Shown: piece by piece, positions 42,686-51,207 of the stretch
How the letters are laid out: the number at the start of each line of letters is the position of its first letter
Numbering within the stretch: the stretch's first letter is position 1
Position numbers and translations under genes: made by a program
Notes under the pieces: generated by a model
The model's input: only the letters and a program-made list of their open reading frames with translations
Database searches by the model: none
What the model was told of the DNA's origin: nothing
Source: UBA5239 sp040391785
GTDB taxonomy: Bacteria > Verrucomicrobiota > Lentisphaeria > Victivallales > Victivallaceae
Assembly: GCA_040391785.1 (NCBI GenBank)
Contig: JBEBXH010000007.1
Location: forward strand, 55,416-119,415
Direction of reading: 5' to 3'
Length of the DNA stretch: 64,000 bases

Positions 42686-43297
42686 TTATATCCTTACTTG
42701 TTGAAATTGATTGATGCATAAATTGATGTTCGGGCATTTGCCGATGGCGCGGCGCATGGACTCCTCGGCACGGCGGTAACTCGCCATGACGCGGGTCGAT
42801 TCGCCGGGGTCGCCGAACACCCGCCACATGCCGCGGGGAACCGTCACGTAATCGTGAGCGTGGGCCATATAACCGCGCACGTCCTTCAACGGATAGCCCA
42901 GGAACAGCCCGATTTCGTGGGGAAACTGACCATTGGCGAAACGATTCCGGAGCTCGGTGAGGTATGCTTCGAGGTTGCCGCACTTGGCGTAGCCGTTTTC
43001 GTGGAGCAGCTGCCGGTGCCGGGGCAGGTTCAGGTGGCGCCACAGGACGTTGGCGTCGTAGAACAATATCTGGAGGTTGATATCGTCGTGTTTCATGATC
43101 ATGCATTGCAGTTTCAACTGGCGGATCAGGATATTTTGATGACGGCAGAAGATGCGGTAATAGTCGGAACTCTTCAAATGCGGACAGTTATTAAGGCGCA
43201 GCAAAACCGCCGGTTTGATACCGCCGAGTACCGGGGCGGTTTTTACCAGCAAATATTTCAGCAGGCTCTCGTAATGACTATGGCATTTGAAATTCAT
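42686..43297 (-). CDS. DUF3793 family protein
   Basis: The 203-residue protein shows the DUF3793 hallmark FPHEIGLFLGYPLKDVRGYM. The family has no established activity but is often found next to flavodoxin and ferrous iron transport genes in anaerobes. Here too the flavodoxin gene follows. The ATG is immediately preceded by an AATTAG-N6-CTAATT palindrome that covers the ribosome site. Confidence 0.88.
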   Translation of the reverse strand: MNFKCHSHYESLLKYLLVKTAPVLGGIKPAVLLRLNNCPHLKSSDYYRIFCRHQNILIRQLKLQCMIMKHDDINLQILFYDANVLWRHLNLPRHRQLLHENGYAKCGNLEAYLTELRNRFANGQFPHEIGLFLGYPLKDVRGYMAHAHDYVTVPRGMWRVFGDPGESTRVMASYRRAEESMRRAIGKCPNINLCINQFQQVRI

Positions 43298-43378
43298 AAT
43301 TAGACCAACCTAATTAACGGGTTAAAAAAATTTAACTTCGAATAACTATATTATAACATGTATTTTTGAGAAATTCAA
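43298..43378 (-). promoter_or_regulatory. Promoter and operator-like palindromes before DUF3793-flavodoxin
   Basis: On the reverse strand TTGAAT (43378-43373), 17 bases, TATAAT (43355-43350) form a promoter. AATTAGGTTGGTCTAATT (43315-43298) abuts the start codon and resembles a DtxR/IdeR-type iron box (TTAGG...CTAA). GTTAAA-N4-TTTAAC lies at 43321-43336. The remaining gap up to 43633 shows no gene, only degenerate repeats around 43430-43580. Confidence 0.55.
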
Positions 43379-43633
43379 ATAAAATAATTAGAAATGTCTA
43401 AATATTTTTTACGGGCTGAAATTTTGTTGGGACGAATGGGAGCACATGAGACATATTGGGCGTTTGGGATGACTAAAATGACGCAAAGAATAGTCATGTT
43501 TTGAGCCGAAACCGTTCTTTCCGTCATTTTTGTCTTTGCGTGCGGACAGTTTCCCGTGATTTCCGTATATTCGTGGTTTACAAAAAAGAAGAATTATGCG
43601 CGGCGGCAAAATAAAAAAATATCGAATTGGACT

Positions 43634-43662
43634 TTGCAAAATTTTATTTTCGGGTGTATTGT
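43634..43662 (+). promoter_or_regulatory. Promoter of serC
   Basis: TTGCAA (43634-43639), 17 bases, TATTGT (43657-43662). The serC start is 65 bases downstream behind AGAGGCG. Confidence 0.55.
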
Positions 43663-43727
43663 ATCACTTATCCCAAATAGATACTAAAATAACTATTTAA
43701 CAACCTTCAAACATAAAGAGGCGAACG

Positions 43728-44813
43728 ATGAGAGTTTACAATTTCAGTGCCGGTCCGGCCATGATCCCGGATGAAGTCATGCAAATTGCCCAGGCGGAAT
43801 TTTGCGATTACAAATCCTGCGGCAGCGGCGTCATGGAAATCTCTCACCGCGGTTCGCTTTTCATGGAAGTGATCAAACGCGCGGAGACCAATGTCCGTGA
43901 ACTGATGAATATCGGCGACGAATACGGCATCTGCTTCGTAGCGGGCGGCGCCTGGATGCAGTTCGGCATGGTTCCGATGAACCTGTTGAACGGCGGCACC
44001 GCGGATTACATCGACACCGGCGTGTGGGCCTCTTCGGCCATCAAAGAAGCCGGCCGCTACGGCACGGTGAACGTGATCGGTTCCAGCAAGGACACCAACT
44101 ACGACCGTATCCCTGAGATCCGTCACCTGAAGCCCACTCCGGGCGCTAAATACCTCCATATCACCAGCAACAACACCATTTACGGTACCCAGTACCATGA
44201 ATTCCCGCCGGTGGTCGAAGGCGTGCCGATGATTTCCGACATGTCCAGCGACATCATGTCGCGCGTGATCAATGTCAAGGATTTCGGCCTGATCTACGCC
44301 GGTCTGCAGAAGAACCTCGGCCCGAGCGGCATGGCGCTGGTCATCATCCGCAAGGACTTGATCAAGGACGAAGAACTGCCGAAGTGGGTTCCCTCGATGC
44401 TGCGTTACAAGACCTACATCGAAAAAGAAAACATGTTCAACACCCCGCCGACCTTCAGCATCTACATGCTGGCGCTGGTCACCGACTGGCTGAAGAAGCA
44501 GGGCGGCCTGAAGGTGATTGAAAACATCAACAACACCAAGTCCGAAGCGATTTACGAGCTCCTGAACCAGAGCAACTTCTACAGCTCTCCGGTCCAGCCC
44601 GATGCGCGTTCGAAAATGAACGTCGTCTTCCGTTTGCCCACCGAAGAACTCGAAGCCAAGTTCGTCAAGGAAGCCAACGCCGCCGGCATGACCGGCCTGA
44701 AGGGGCACCGCTCGGTCGGCGGTATCCGCGCCAGCATCTACAACGCCGTCCCGCTGAAGGGCGTCGAAAAGCTGGTCGACTTCATGATCGACTTCGAAAA
44801 GAAAAACAGCTAA
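43728..44813 (+). CDS. serC: Phosphoserine aminotransferase
   Basis: The 361-residue PLP enzyme converts 3-phosphohydroxypyruvate and glutamate to phosphoserine in serine synthesis. It opens with VYNFSAGPAMIP and has the PLP lysine in YAGLQKNLGPSGMALVII (Lys at about 196) and the end motif GLKGHRSVGGIRASIYNA. Length is normal. Codon use is strongly biased toward C- and G-ending codons, suggesting high expression. It has its own promoter and a strong terminator. Confidence 0.96.
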   Translation: MRVYNFSAGPAMIPDEVMQIAQAEFCDYKSCGSGVMEISHRGSLFMEVIKRAETNVRELMNIGDEYGICFVAGGAWMQFGMVPMNLLNGGTADYIDTGVWASSAIKEAGRYGTVNVIGSSKDTNYDRIPEIRHLKPTPGAKYLHITSNNTIYGTQYHEFPPVVEGVPMISDMSSDIMSRVINVKDFGLIYAGLQKNLGPSGMALVIIRKDLIKDEELPKWVPSMLRYKTYIEKENMFNTPPTFSIYMLALVTDWLKKQGGLKVIENINNTKSEAIYELLNQSNFYSSPVQPDARSKMNVVFRLPTEELEAKFVKEANAAGMTGLKGHRSVGGIRASIYNAVPLKGVEKLVDFMIDFEKKNS

Positions 44814-44843
44814 GACTTAATTACGAATTAAGAGAGTTCTCAG

Positions 44844-44875
44844 CCGCCGGATTTAATCGTCCGGCGGTTTTTTTT
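44844..44875 (+). terminator. Intrinsic terminator of serC
   Basis: CCGCCGGA (44844-44851) pairs with TCCGGCGG (44860-44867), followed by eight T. Confidence 0.9.
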
Positions 44876-44941
44876 ATGGGGTGGGGAGAATCCGACAAGT
44901 CCGATGGTTTTTGGGCATCGGGTTCATTCCGGGATTTTCCG

Positions 44942-45036
44942 CATATAAACATTTTTTATATGGATTTTTTCGGATGGGGGATTGACAAATCGGCACTTTG
45001 CGTATATACTATATTTATATAAACAATATTTATATG
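44942..45036 (+). promoter_or_regulatory. LacI-type promoter with two operators 74 bases apart (cassette D)
   Basis: The promoter is TTGACA (44982-44987), 17 bases, TATACT (45005-45010). Operator 1, CATATAAA-CATTT-TTTATATG (44942-44962), is upstream of the -35 box. Operator 2, TATATAAA-CAATA-TTTATATG (45016-45036), is downstream of the -10 box. They share 17 or more of 21 bases; the 74-base spacing is close to seven helical turns, which would suit a DNA loop that silences the promoter. Confidence 0.75.
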
Positions 45037-45050
45037 GAGAATTTCAATTT

Positions 45051-46058
45051 ATGCCCCGTCGTTTATCGATGCGCAAAGTAGCGGAGTTGAGCGGTGTGTC
45101 GGTTTCTGCGGTTTCGCAGATTCTGAATAACCGCGAGATCAATTTCTGCTCGGAAGAAACCAAGGAGCGGGTGCGCCGGGTGGCCAGCGAAGTAGGCTAC
45201 CGGACCAATTTTGGCTACCAGCTTCTCCATGGGAAATCCACGCAGACCGTCGCAGTGCTCATCGCCATCCCCATGATGGTGCAGGAAGAGCACATCAAGG
45301 CGCTGACCATCCGGCTGCTGCAGCGGTTCGAAGCGCAGGGGTATTCGGCTTATTGTGCGTGCCTGCCCGCCGATGAATCGGGAGCGCTGGAAATGGTGCG
45401 GAATCTATTGTTTCGCGGGGTCGAGCATATTGCCTTTATCGGAGCACCATTCGGCATACGGCAGATTCTGGAACTGCTGGAGTCCAACAATGTTTCGGCG
45501 GTCGGGATCAGTCCGGCCTTTCCGCGCTATGTGTCGCCGGCGGCGCACCTCGGCGGTGTTGAGATTTTCCAACATTTTCTCCGTGAAATCGGGGAGAATT
45601 TCAGGCTGATTTGCCGCGAGTGCGATCTCTCGCCGGTGAACGCCCGGATCCAGTCGCTGAAATGCCTTTATCCGGAAATGAGTTACGAGGAAATCTACCG
45701 CAAATTCACTTTTGCCGGCAGCGACGCCGATCCGGAACTCGAATTTTTTGAGGCGTTTTACCGCAACGGACGGCATGATCTGGCGGAGCTCCTGAAGCAG
45801 GAACCGGGGGTGAAAGGCGTGGTTTTCATGAACGATGCGGCGGCGCTCGGCGGCGCTTCGCTGATTCTCGAAAACCCGGAAATGGCGCGGCTGCTGGTCG
45901 CCGGCTACAATAATGACAACAGCATTCAGCATTATCCGTACCCGATTTCTTCGTCCATGATGGACTACGAGCGCATGGTCGACCTGATCGCCGAATACGC
46001 CGTTTCCGAGGAGCCGTGCCAGATTGAAGTGCCGCCGCTGGTGTTTATACGCAATTAA
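45051..46058 (+). CDS. LacI-family transcriptional regulator (cassette D)
   Basis: The 335-residue protein has the N-terminal LacI helix-turn-helix (MRKVAELSGVSVSAVSQILN) and a sensor domain (VAVLIAIPMMVQEEHIKALT; VVFMNDAAALGGASLILENP). The start at 45051 is preferred to an upstream in-frame ATG because that codon overlaps the -35 box. Two operators flank its promoter, so it is probably autoregulated. The pseudopilin gene follows after 157 bases that contain a heptamer repeat. Confidence 0.88.
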   Translation: MPRRLSMRKVAELSGVSVSAVSQILNNREINFCSEETKERVRRVASEVGYRTNFGYQLLHGKSTQTVAVLIAIPMMVQEEHIKALTIRLLQRFEAQGYSAYCACLPADESGALEMVRNLLFRGVEHIAFIGAPFGIRQILELLESNNVSAVGISPAFPRYVSPAAHLGGVEIFQHFLREIGENFRLICRECDLSPVNARIQSLKCLYPEMSYEEIYRKFTFAGSDADPELEFFEAFYRNGRHDLAELLKQEPGVKGVVFMNDAAALGGASLILENPEMARLLVAGYNNDNSIQHYPYPISSSMMDYERMVDLIAEYAVSEEPCQIEVPPLVFIRN

Positions 46059-46063
46059 AATTA

Positions 46064-46191
46064 ATGGAAAATGGAAAATGGATAATTGATAATGAAGGAA
46101 AGGGAGGAATCCCTTTAACCCTCTTCGATTTTTAAATCCGGAATCATATTTCTATAAAGGTAAGTCCTTAATTATCAATTATCAATTAAAA
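46064..46191. repeat. Five-unit heptamer array and inverted counterpart behind the LacI gene
   Basis: ATGGAAA, ATGGAAA, ATGGATA, ATTGATA, ATGAAGG (46064-46098) begin five bases after the lacI-type stop codon. A partly complementary TTAATTA, TCAATTA, TCAATTA array lies at 46168-46188. This is the same architecture as at 7596-7781. Confidence 0.75.
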
Positions 46192-46215
46192 AAGTAACTA
46201 CAGGAGAACGATACG

Positions 46216-46941
46216 ATGAAAAAAGACATTGATGCTACCAGATTCTCAAAAACCGGATATAAGTTTACACTTATTGAGTTGCTTGTTGTTATTGCTATTA
46301 TTGCAATATTGGCGGCAATGTTGCTGCCGGCTTTGAACAGTGCCCGCGAAAAGGGGCGATCGGCCAGTTGTATTGCGAATTTGAAACAGCTCGGATTGGC
46401 TTTTATCAGCTATTCGGACGACAATGACAGCTGGTGCACTCCGGCGATCGTCGGCAGCGGCTGGGGCGACAAAGGCTGGTATCAGATGTTCAAGGATGAG
46501 AACTATCTGGCACAGGAGAATTCCTACCGCTGTCCGAGCGAGACTGCGTTCGAATTCACCAAGGCCAACCTGAATTACGGCATCAATGCGCGTACTTTCG
46601 GTTTCTTCCGGGGGCATACTTCCACACGGGCGGTCAAGCAATCCGAGGTGGCGAAGTTCCGCAGTGCGCCGAATTTGCTGGTATTTGTGGATACGCCGCC
46701 GGCCAAGGTCGCGGGAAGCGCCAAAAATGCTTATATCGCGGTCAAACTGGACGGTATTTATCCGGAAAGCGGCTACGGCGAAAATTCAATTTACCCGCGG
46801 CACTCCAAAAATGCCAACGTGCTGCATTTCGGGATGCACGTGACCCCGGTTCAGCGCGTCAGCATCTGCAACAGCAATAAGTGGTGGAATCCCTGGCTGA
46901 ACAGCAGCAAAAATCTGATCGACGATTATGTGGGGGATTGA
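46216..46941 (+). CDS. Pseudopilin-like protein with lost DG motif (cassette D)
   Basis: The 241-residue protein has a 16-residue leader with Lys/Arg, then FTLIELLVVIAIIAILAA with Glu+5; the residue before Phe is Lys, not Gly. It continues NSAREKGRSASCIANLKQLG. The C-terminal motif is H-SKNANVLHF-GMHV: spacing is kept but Asp-Gly is replaced by Gly-Met. The ribosome site is CAGGAGAA. The beta-helix gene starts three bases after its stop. Confidence 0.85.
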   Translation: MKKDIDATRFSKTGYKFTLIELLVVIAIIAILAAMLLPALNSAREKGRSASCIANLKQLGLAFISYSDDNDSWCTPAIVGSGWGDKGWYQMFKDENYLAQENSYRCPSETAFEFTKANLNYGINARTFGFFRGHTSTRAVKQSEVAKFRSAPNLLVFVDTPPAKVAGSAKNAYIAVKLDGIYPESGYGENSIYPRHSKNANVLHFGMHVTPVQRVSICNSNKWWNPWLNSSKNLIDDYVGD

Positions 46942-46944
46942 TTG

Positions 46945-48915
46945 ATGAAGTTCGATAAAGTTCTGTTGATATGTGTCTTGACCGCTGTGTTTTCAGTCAA
47001 AGGGGCGGTCATTGCTCCGGATGCCGGGAAGATCGAAGCGGTGAAAAGCGGCAAAGTAATCGAGGCCCGCGCTTCCTGGTGGGGCTTTGACCCTGCCGAC
47101 AGCACTGCCATGCTGCAGCAAGCCATCGATTCCGGGGTTCGCAAGCTGGTCATCGACAATACCGGCGGGGAATGGCGGGCGCTGCCCCTGAAGTTGCGTT
47201 CCGACCTGGAACTGGTTCTGGCCGACGGAGTGATCCTGCGCGCCAAGCCGGATGCATATCAGGGAGTGAACGATTCACTACTGGAAGCCGTCAAGGTCAA
47301 GAACCTGATCATTCGCGGCGAGGGCAAGGCGGAAATCCGGATGAACCGGCAGGACTACCGCGATACCGGACGGTACAAACACAGTGAGTGGCGGCACGCG
47401 CTGTCGCTCCGCAGTTCGGAAAATATTCAGGTTCGCGATATCACCATCGCGGAGTCCGGCGGCGACGGCATTTACATTGGCCGGGCGAACGGCGGCAATG
47501 CCTTGGCCGGATGCCGTGATATCACCATCGAAAACGTTATTTGCACGGGGCACCTGCGGCAGGGCATCAGCGTTATCAGCGTCGAAAATCTGCTGATCCG
47601 CAATTCGAAGTTCATCCATACCGGCGGTACGCCGCCGGCGGCCGGGATCGATTACGAACCGAATTACCCGGATGAATTTCTGGTCAATTGTGTGGCGGAA
47701 AATTGCGATTTTTCGGAAAATCAGGGTAGCGGCATCGAGTTTTTTCTGGCGAACTTGACGGGGAGTTCACGGCCGGTGTCGATCGAGTTCCGCAATTGCC
47801 GGAGCGTCGGCAACCGGAAAAATGTGGCGGTAATGCTGACCACCTACGGGCTGTCGCTGTCGCGCTCGCCGTTTACCGGCAAAATTATTTTTGACGGGCT
47901 GGATATTGGCAGTGCGGCGGAGCAGGAAATTTACCTGAGCGGGCTGCGCGGCGATGCGTTGGAACTGACGTTTAATAAGGTTGCCGTGAATAATGACCGG
48001 ACCCGGAAACCGGCCATTCTCATTCGCGGCGAAACTACCGACGCAGTCGCCGGGCTGACACTCAATGACGTCACGGTGACGGATCATGCCGCCAAGCTCG
48101 CGCCGGTTCGCTTCGACCCCGGCATGGGTTCGTATCTGGGTGGGGTTTCCGGTAAAGTCCGCACGCAGTTTCAGGGACGGGAAACGCTTTTTGACCTGCA
48201 AGGCTGGGTCAAGGCCCACCCGCAGAGTGTGGAGGCGAAAAATTTCCGGGCTGCAGCATTGCCTGATCTGGCCAAGCTTGGCCGGACGACCGGCAAGGCC
48301 GTGGAAGTTACCGGACAGGAAGGGTTGCGCCAGAAGTTCACCTTTCTGCAATACGCAAAAGCGGGCGAGCCCGTGGTGTTATCGTTCAAAACCGCTCAGG
48401 TGAACCGCAATCCGCAGCGTCTTTCTGTGTCGGTCATCGCGCCCGACGGGCAGACTGTCGACTCGTTCAAGCTGAACGAGAATGAGTGGGAGCGCCGTTA
48501 CGAACTCAATCCCGCACTGACCGGGGTGTATTGCTTCAATATCGATACCGGGCTGAATACGGTACGGATCGACGGCAACCGGGCGGGGCGCGGGTATTCC
48601 GTCGCCAAGGAACTGGCGCTGCTCAATACCGGCGGACGGCTTTACTTTGCGGTTCCGGCGGGTACTGAACGCATTACCATTCGCGCCGCGGGCTCACCGA
48701 ATGAAGAGGCTGCGGTGGAGTTGCTCGACCCGGCGGGAAAGGTGATGGCATCGGAAAAAGGGATTGTCGGCAAAAGTTTTGTCAGCTTCACCCGGCCTCG
48801 CGGCGGCAAAGCGGAAATCTGGAGTATTCGATTTGATTGCAGGAAACTGTTTGTCGACGTCGATGAACCGCTCATACCGATTTTCTATGAGTCTCCGGAG
48901 CTGCTGTTGAAATAA
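46945..48915 (+). CDS. Secreted right-handed parallel beta-helix protein (cassette D)
   Basis: The 656-residue protein has a signal peptide (MKFDKVLLICVLTAVFSVKG). Residues about 45-400 show beta-helix repeats of the pectate lyase/polygalacturonase kind (LRSSENIQVRDITIAESGGD; GCRDITIENVICTGHLRQGI; VENLLIRNSKFIHTGG). The last 200 residues look like a beta-sandwich (LSVSVIAPDGQTVDSF). Such proteins bind or cleave acidic polysaccharides; no catalytic set is certain. I chose the ATG at 46945 behind GGGGG; a TTG at 46942 is possible. Confidence 0.8.
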   Translation: MKFDKVLLICVLTAVFSVKGAVIAPDAGKIEAVKSGKVIEARASWWGFDPADSTAMLQQAIDSGVRKLVIDNTGGEWRALPLKLRSDLELVLADGVILRAKPDAYQGVNDSLLEAVKVKNLIIRGEGKAEIRMNRQDYRDTGRYKHSEWRHALSLRSSENIQVRDITIAESGGDGIYIGRANGGNALAGCRDITIENVICTGHLRQGISVISVENLLIRNSKFIHTGGTPPAAGIDYEPNYPDEFLVNCVAENCDFSENQGSGIEFFLANLTGSSRPVSIEFRNCRSVGNRKNVAVMLTTYGLSLSRSPFTGKIIFDGLDIGSAAEQEIYLSGLRGDALELTFNKVAVNNDRTRKPAILIRGETTDAVAGLTLNDVTVTDHAAKLAPVRFDPGMGSYLGGVSGKVRTQFQGRETLFDLQGWVKAHPQSVEAKNFRAAALPDLAKLGRTTGKAVEVTGQEGLRQKFTFLQYAKAGEPVVLSFKTAQVNRNPQRLSVSVIAPDGQTVDSFKLNENEWERRYELNPALTGVYCFNIDTGLNTVRIDGNRAGRGYSVAKELALLNTGGRLYFAVPAGTERITIRAAGSPNEEAAVELLDPAGKVMASEKGIVGKSFVSFTRPRGGKAEIWSIRFDCRKLFVDVDEPLIPIFYESPELLLK

Positions 48916-48920
48916 ATTTC

Positions 48921-48949
48921 TTGACAAAATCGCAAAGCGGTGGTACTGT
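48921..48949 (+). promoter_or_regulatory. Promoter of the esterase gene
   Basis: TTGACA (48921-48926), 17 bases, TACTGT (48944-48949). It excludes the in-frame ATG at 48940 as a start and fits the ATG at 48979 behind GAGGAGAG. Confidence 0.65.
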
Positions 48950-48978
48950 TAGTCAGTCTAATTACGAGGAGAGTGATT

Positions 48979-49947
48979 ATGCAGATGCGTTCATCAAAAA
49001 ATCCGTGGCTCACTGTGGAAACCAGACAATTTCTCGATGAGCTTGCCAAACAGAACCCGCCACCGCTTTACACGCTGACCCCGGAGCAGGCCCGCAAGGT
49101 GTTGTCCGACACTCAGGCCATGAAGGTGGAAAAATTACCCGCCGACCTGGAGGATATGAAACTCTCTGTCGGGCCGACCGGTGAGGTCGATATCCGGGTG
49201 ATTCGCCCGGCCGGGAACAACGACCGTTTGCCGGTGGTGTTTTATTTCCACGGAGGCGGTTGGGTCATGGGCGACAAGGAGACCCACGACCGGCTGGTGC
49301 GCGAGCTGGCAGTCGGAGCCGGGGTCGCGGTGGTGTTCGTCAATTATACACCCTCGCCGGAAGCGCAGTTTCCGGTGCCGATCGAACAGGATTACGCGGC
49401 CATGGAGTATGTGGTCAAAAACGCGGACCGGTTCAATGTCGATATTTCGCGCCTGGCCGTGGCCGGGGACAGCGTCGGCGGCAATATGGCCGCGGTGATG
49501 GCGCTGCTCGCCAAGCAGCACGGTGCCATCAAAATTAAATTCCAGTTGTTGATTTACCCGGTGACCGACGCCGATTTCGACAACCCGACCTATCAGGCTT
49601 ACGGCGACGGCCCGTGGTTGACGAAAAAAGCCATGGAGTGGTTCTGGGACCAGTACCTGCCGGACAAATCCCGGCGCAAGGATATCATCGCCTGTCCGCT
49701 GCAGGCCACGACGGAGCAGCTGAAGGGTTTACCGGAGGCGTTCATCATCACCGACCAGAACGATGTGCTGTGTTTTGAGGGCGAAGCCTACGCGCACAAG
49801 CTCGAAGAGGCCGGAGTCAAGGTCACGGCGGTGCGTTACAACGGTACGTTCCATGACTTCATGATGCTCAATCCACTGGCGGATTCGAGTCCGACCCGGG
49901 CGGCGGTATCGCAGGCGGTCTGCGCGCTGAAAAAGGCCCTGAAATAA
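48979..49947 (+). CDS. Alpha/beta hydrolase, hormone-sensitive lipase-type esterase
   Basis: The 322-residue protein has the oxyanion motif YFHGGGWVMGD and nucleophile motif AGDSVGGNMAAVMA (GDSxGG), with Asp in FIITDQNDVL and His in TFHDFMML completing the triad. It fits HSL/GDXG-family carboxylesterases, such as acetyl esterases that remove acetyl groups from sugars. No signal peptide. It has its own promoter although it follows the cassette D beta-helix gene by 63 bases. Confidence 0.9.
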   Translation: MQMRSSKNPWLTVETRQFLDELAKQNPPPLYTLTPEQARKVLSDTQAMKVEKLPADLEDMKLSVGPTGEVDIRVIRPAGNNDRLPVVFYFHGGGWVMGDKETHDRLVRELAVGAGVAVVFVNYTPSPEAQFPVPIEQDYAAMEYVVKNADRFNVDISRLAVAGDSVGGNMAAVMALLAKQHGAIKIKFQLLIYPVTDADFDNPTYQAYGDGPWLTKKAMEWFWDQYLPDKSRRKDIIACPLQATTEQLKGLPEAFIITDQNDVLCFEGEAYAHKLEEAGVKVTAVRYNGTFHDFMMLNPLADSSPTRAAVSQAVCALKKALK

Positions 49948-50091
49948 ACTCATGCCGCTGGAGCACGAGGAACGCGGAGTTCCTCGTATTGCATTCATTT
50001 TCAATTTTCGACTTTCCGTTGGAATTGAATTTGATTTATCGTCAAATTCAGCTATATTTACTTTATAAATAACCTGTAAGGAGAAGTTCAA

Positions 50092-50982
50092 ATGAAGTAT
50101 TTTGCACTGCTTTTATGCGCCGCCTTTCTGAGTGCCGGCCTCACCGGCTGCATTTCGGAAGAAGTCGAACCTCAGCAAGTTGAAATCCGCAAAGTCGACG
50201 GTTCCCTGGTCATGTTCAAGGACCTGTATGAGATCAATTCCGACCGCGCCATCGATTTCGGTAATTCCCGTGTGTTCCCGCTGTACAATTGCATCAGCGA
50301 AGAGCTCCCCGGCGATTATGCCATCAACATCGTGGCCATGGAGCCGAAAGTCACTTCCGCGCTGTTCACCCAGAAAACCACCCAGATTCTCTATGTGCTG
50401 GCCGGCGGCGGTATGATCGACATCAACGGCAAATCCTATGAAATGCGCGAAGGCGTTACGCTGTACATCCCCGCCAACCAGAAAATGCGCGTCACCAACA
50501 ACAGTCCTTTCGTGCTGAAATGGATGGAAATCTCCACCCCCTGCGGTGAAGCCAATCCGATCATCCTGGAAAAAGCCCCGGAAGTGGAAAAAGCCTCCGA
50601 CGCCGCGGAAATCAGCGACAAGGATCTGCTGAAGAAAAGCGAGAAAGTCACCGGCAATGCCCAGACTTCCCCCACCCTCGACCAGATCAATCCGGTAACC
50701 CTGAACGATGACCGCGACCCCCAGCGCGAATCCCTGCTCAAGAAAGAGATCCCCGGCACCACCGCCTCGCAGACCACTCCTCATAAGCAGGATGATGCCG
50801 CGAAACCGGCTGCCGACGCTGCCAAGCAGCCGAAAGTCTCCGGCGATGACAGCGACCGCGCCAACAGCGCAATCATCAACAAAGACGAAAACATCCTCAA
50901 TGCTCCCCCGGTAAAACCGGTCGACCAGACCGCGGTCAAAACGCTGACCACCGAAGAAAAGGTCATGCAGGATAAACAGTAA
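50092..50982 (+). CDS. Cupin-domain lipoprotein
   Basis: The 296-residue protein has a lipoprotein signal (MKYFALLLCAAFLSAGLTGC). Residues about 70-150 form a small cupin (TQILYVLAGGGMIDINGKSY; EGVTLYIPANQKMRVTNNSP) without the usual His set, so metal binding is doubtful. Residues about 170-296 are polar, Pro/Lys/Asp-rich and probably disordered. The ribosome site is AAGGAGAAG; a terminator follows. Function unknown. Confidence 0.78.
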   Translation: MKYFALLLCAAFLSAGLTGCISEEVEPQQVEIRKVDGSLVMFKDLYEINSDRAIDFGNSRVFPLYNCISEELPGDYAINIVAMEPKVTSALFTQKTTQILYVLAGGGMIDINGKSYEMREGVTLYIPANQKMRVTNNSPFVLKWMEISTPCGEANPIILEKAPEVEKASDAAEISDKDLLKKSEKVTGNAQTSPTLDQINPVTLNDDRDPQRESLLKKEIPGTTASQTTPHKQDDAAKPAADAAKQPKVSGDDSDRANSAIINKDENILNAPPVKPVDQTAVKTLTTEEKVMQDKQ

Positions 50983-51008
50983 CACCTGCGGATGTTATAT
51001 ATTACAGA

Positions 51009-51035
51009 AAGCCCGGCTCGACCGGGCTTTTTTTT
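51009..51035 (+). terminator. Intrinsic terminator after the cupin lipoprotein gene
   Basis: AAGCCCGG (51009-51016) pairs with CCGGGCTT (51022-51029), and T residues continue to 51035. Confidence 0.9.
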
Positions 51036-51110
51036 GAGCGGGAAGAAAGCTGTCTTGAGCTCAAGGGAAAGCTAAATAATATTTAAATGGCAGAAATTAC
51101 GATATTTCTG

Positions 51111-51140
51111 TTTGACTTTTTTCTTGAAACAAGCTACTTT
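51111..51140 (+). promoter_or_regulatory. Promoter of the 187-residue lipoprotein gene
   Basis: TTGACT (51111-51116), 18 bases, TACTTT (51135-51140). It overlaps the in-frame ATG at 51112 and therefore supports the start at 51208. Confidence 0.5.
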
Positions 51141-51207
51141 ATCTGTAAACACAGGGGTCTCAGAATGGGTTTCTTTGGCTCTCAAATCAAAAAGAAAGGG
51201 ATTAACA

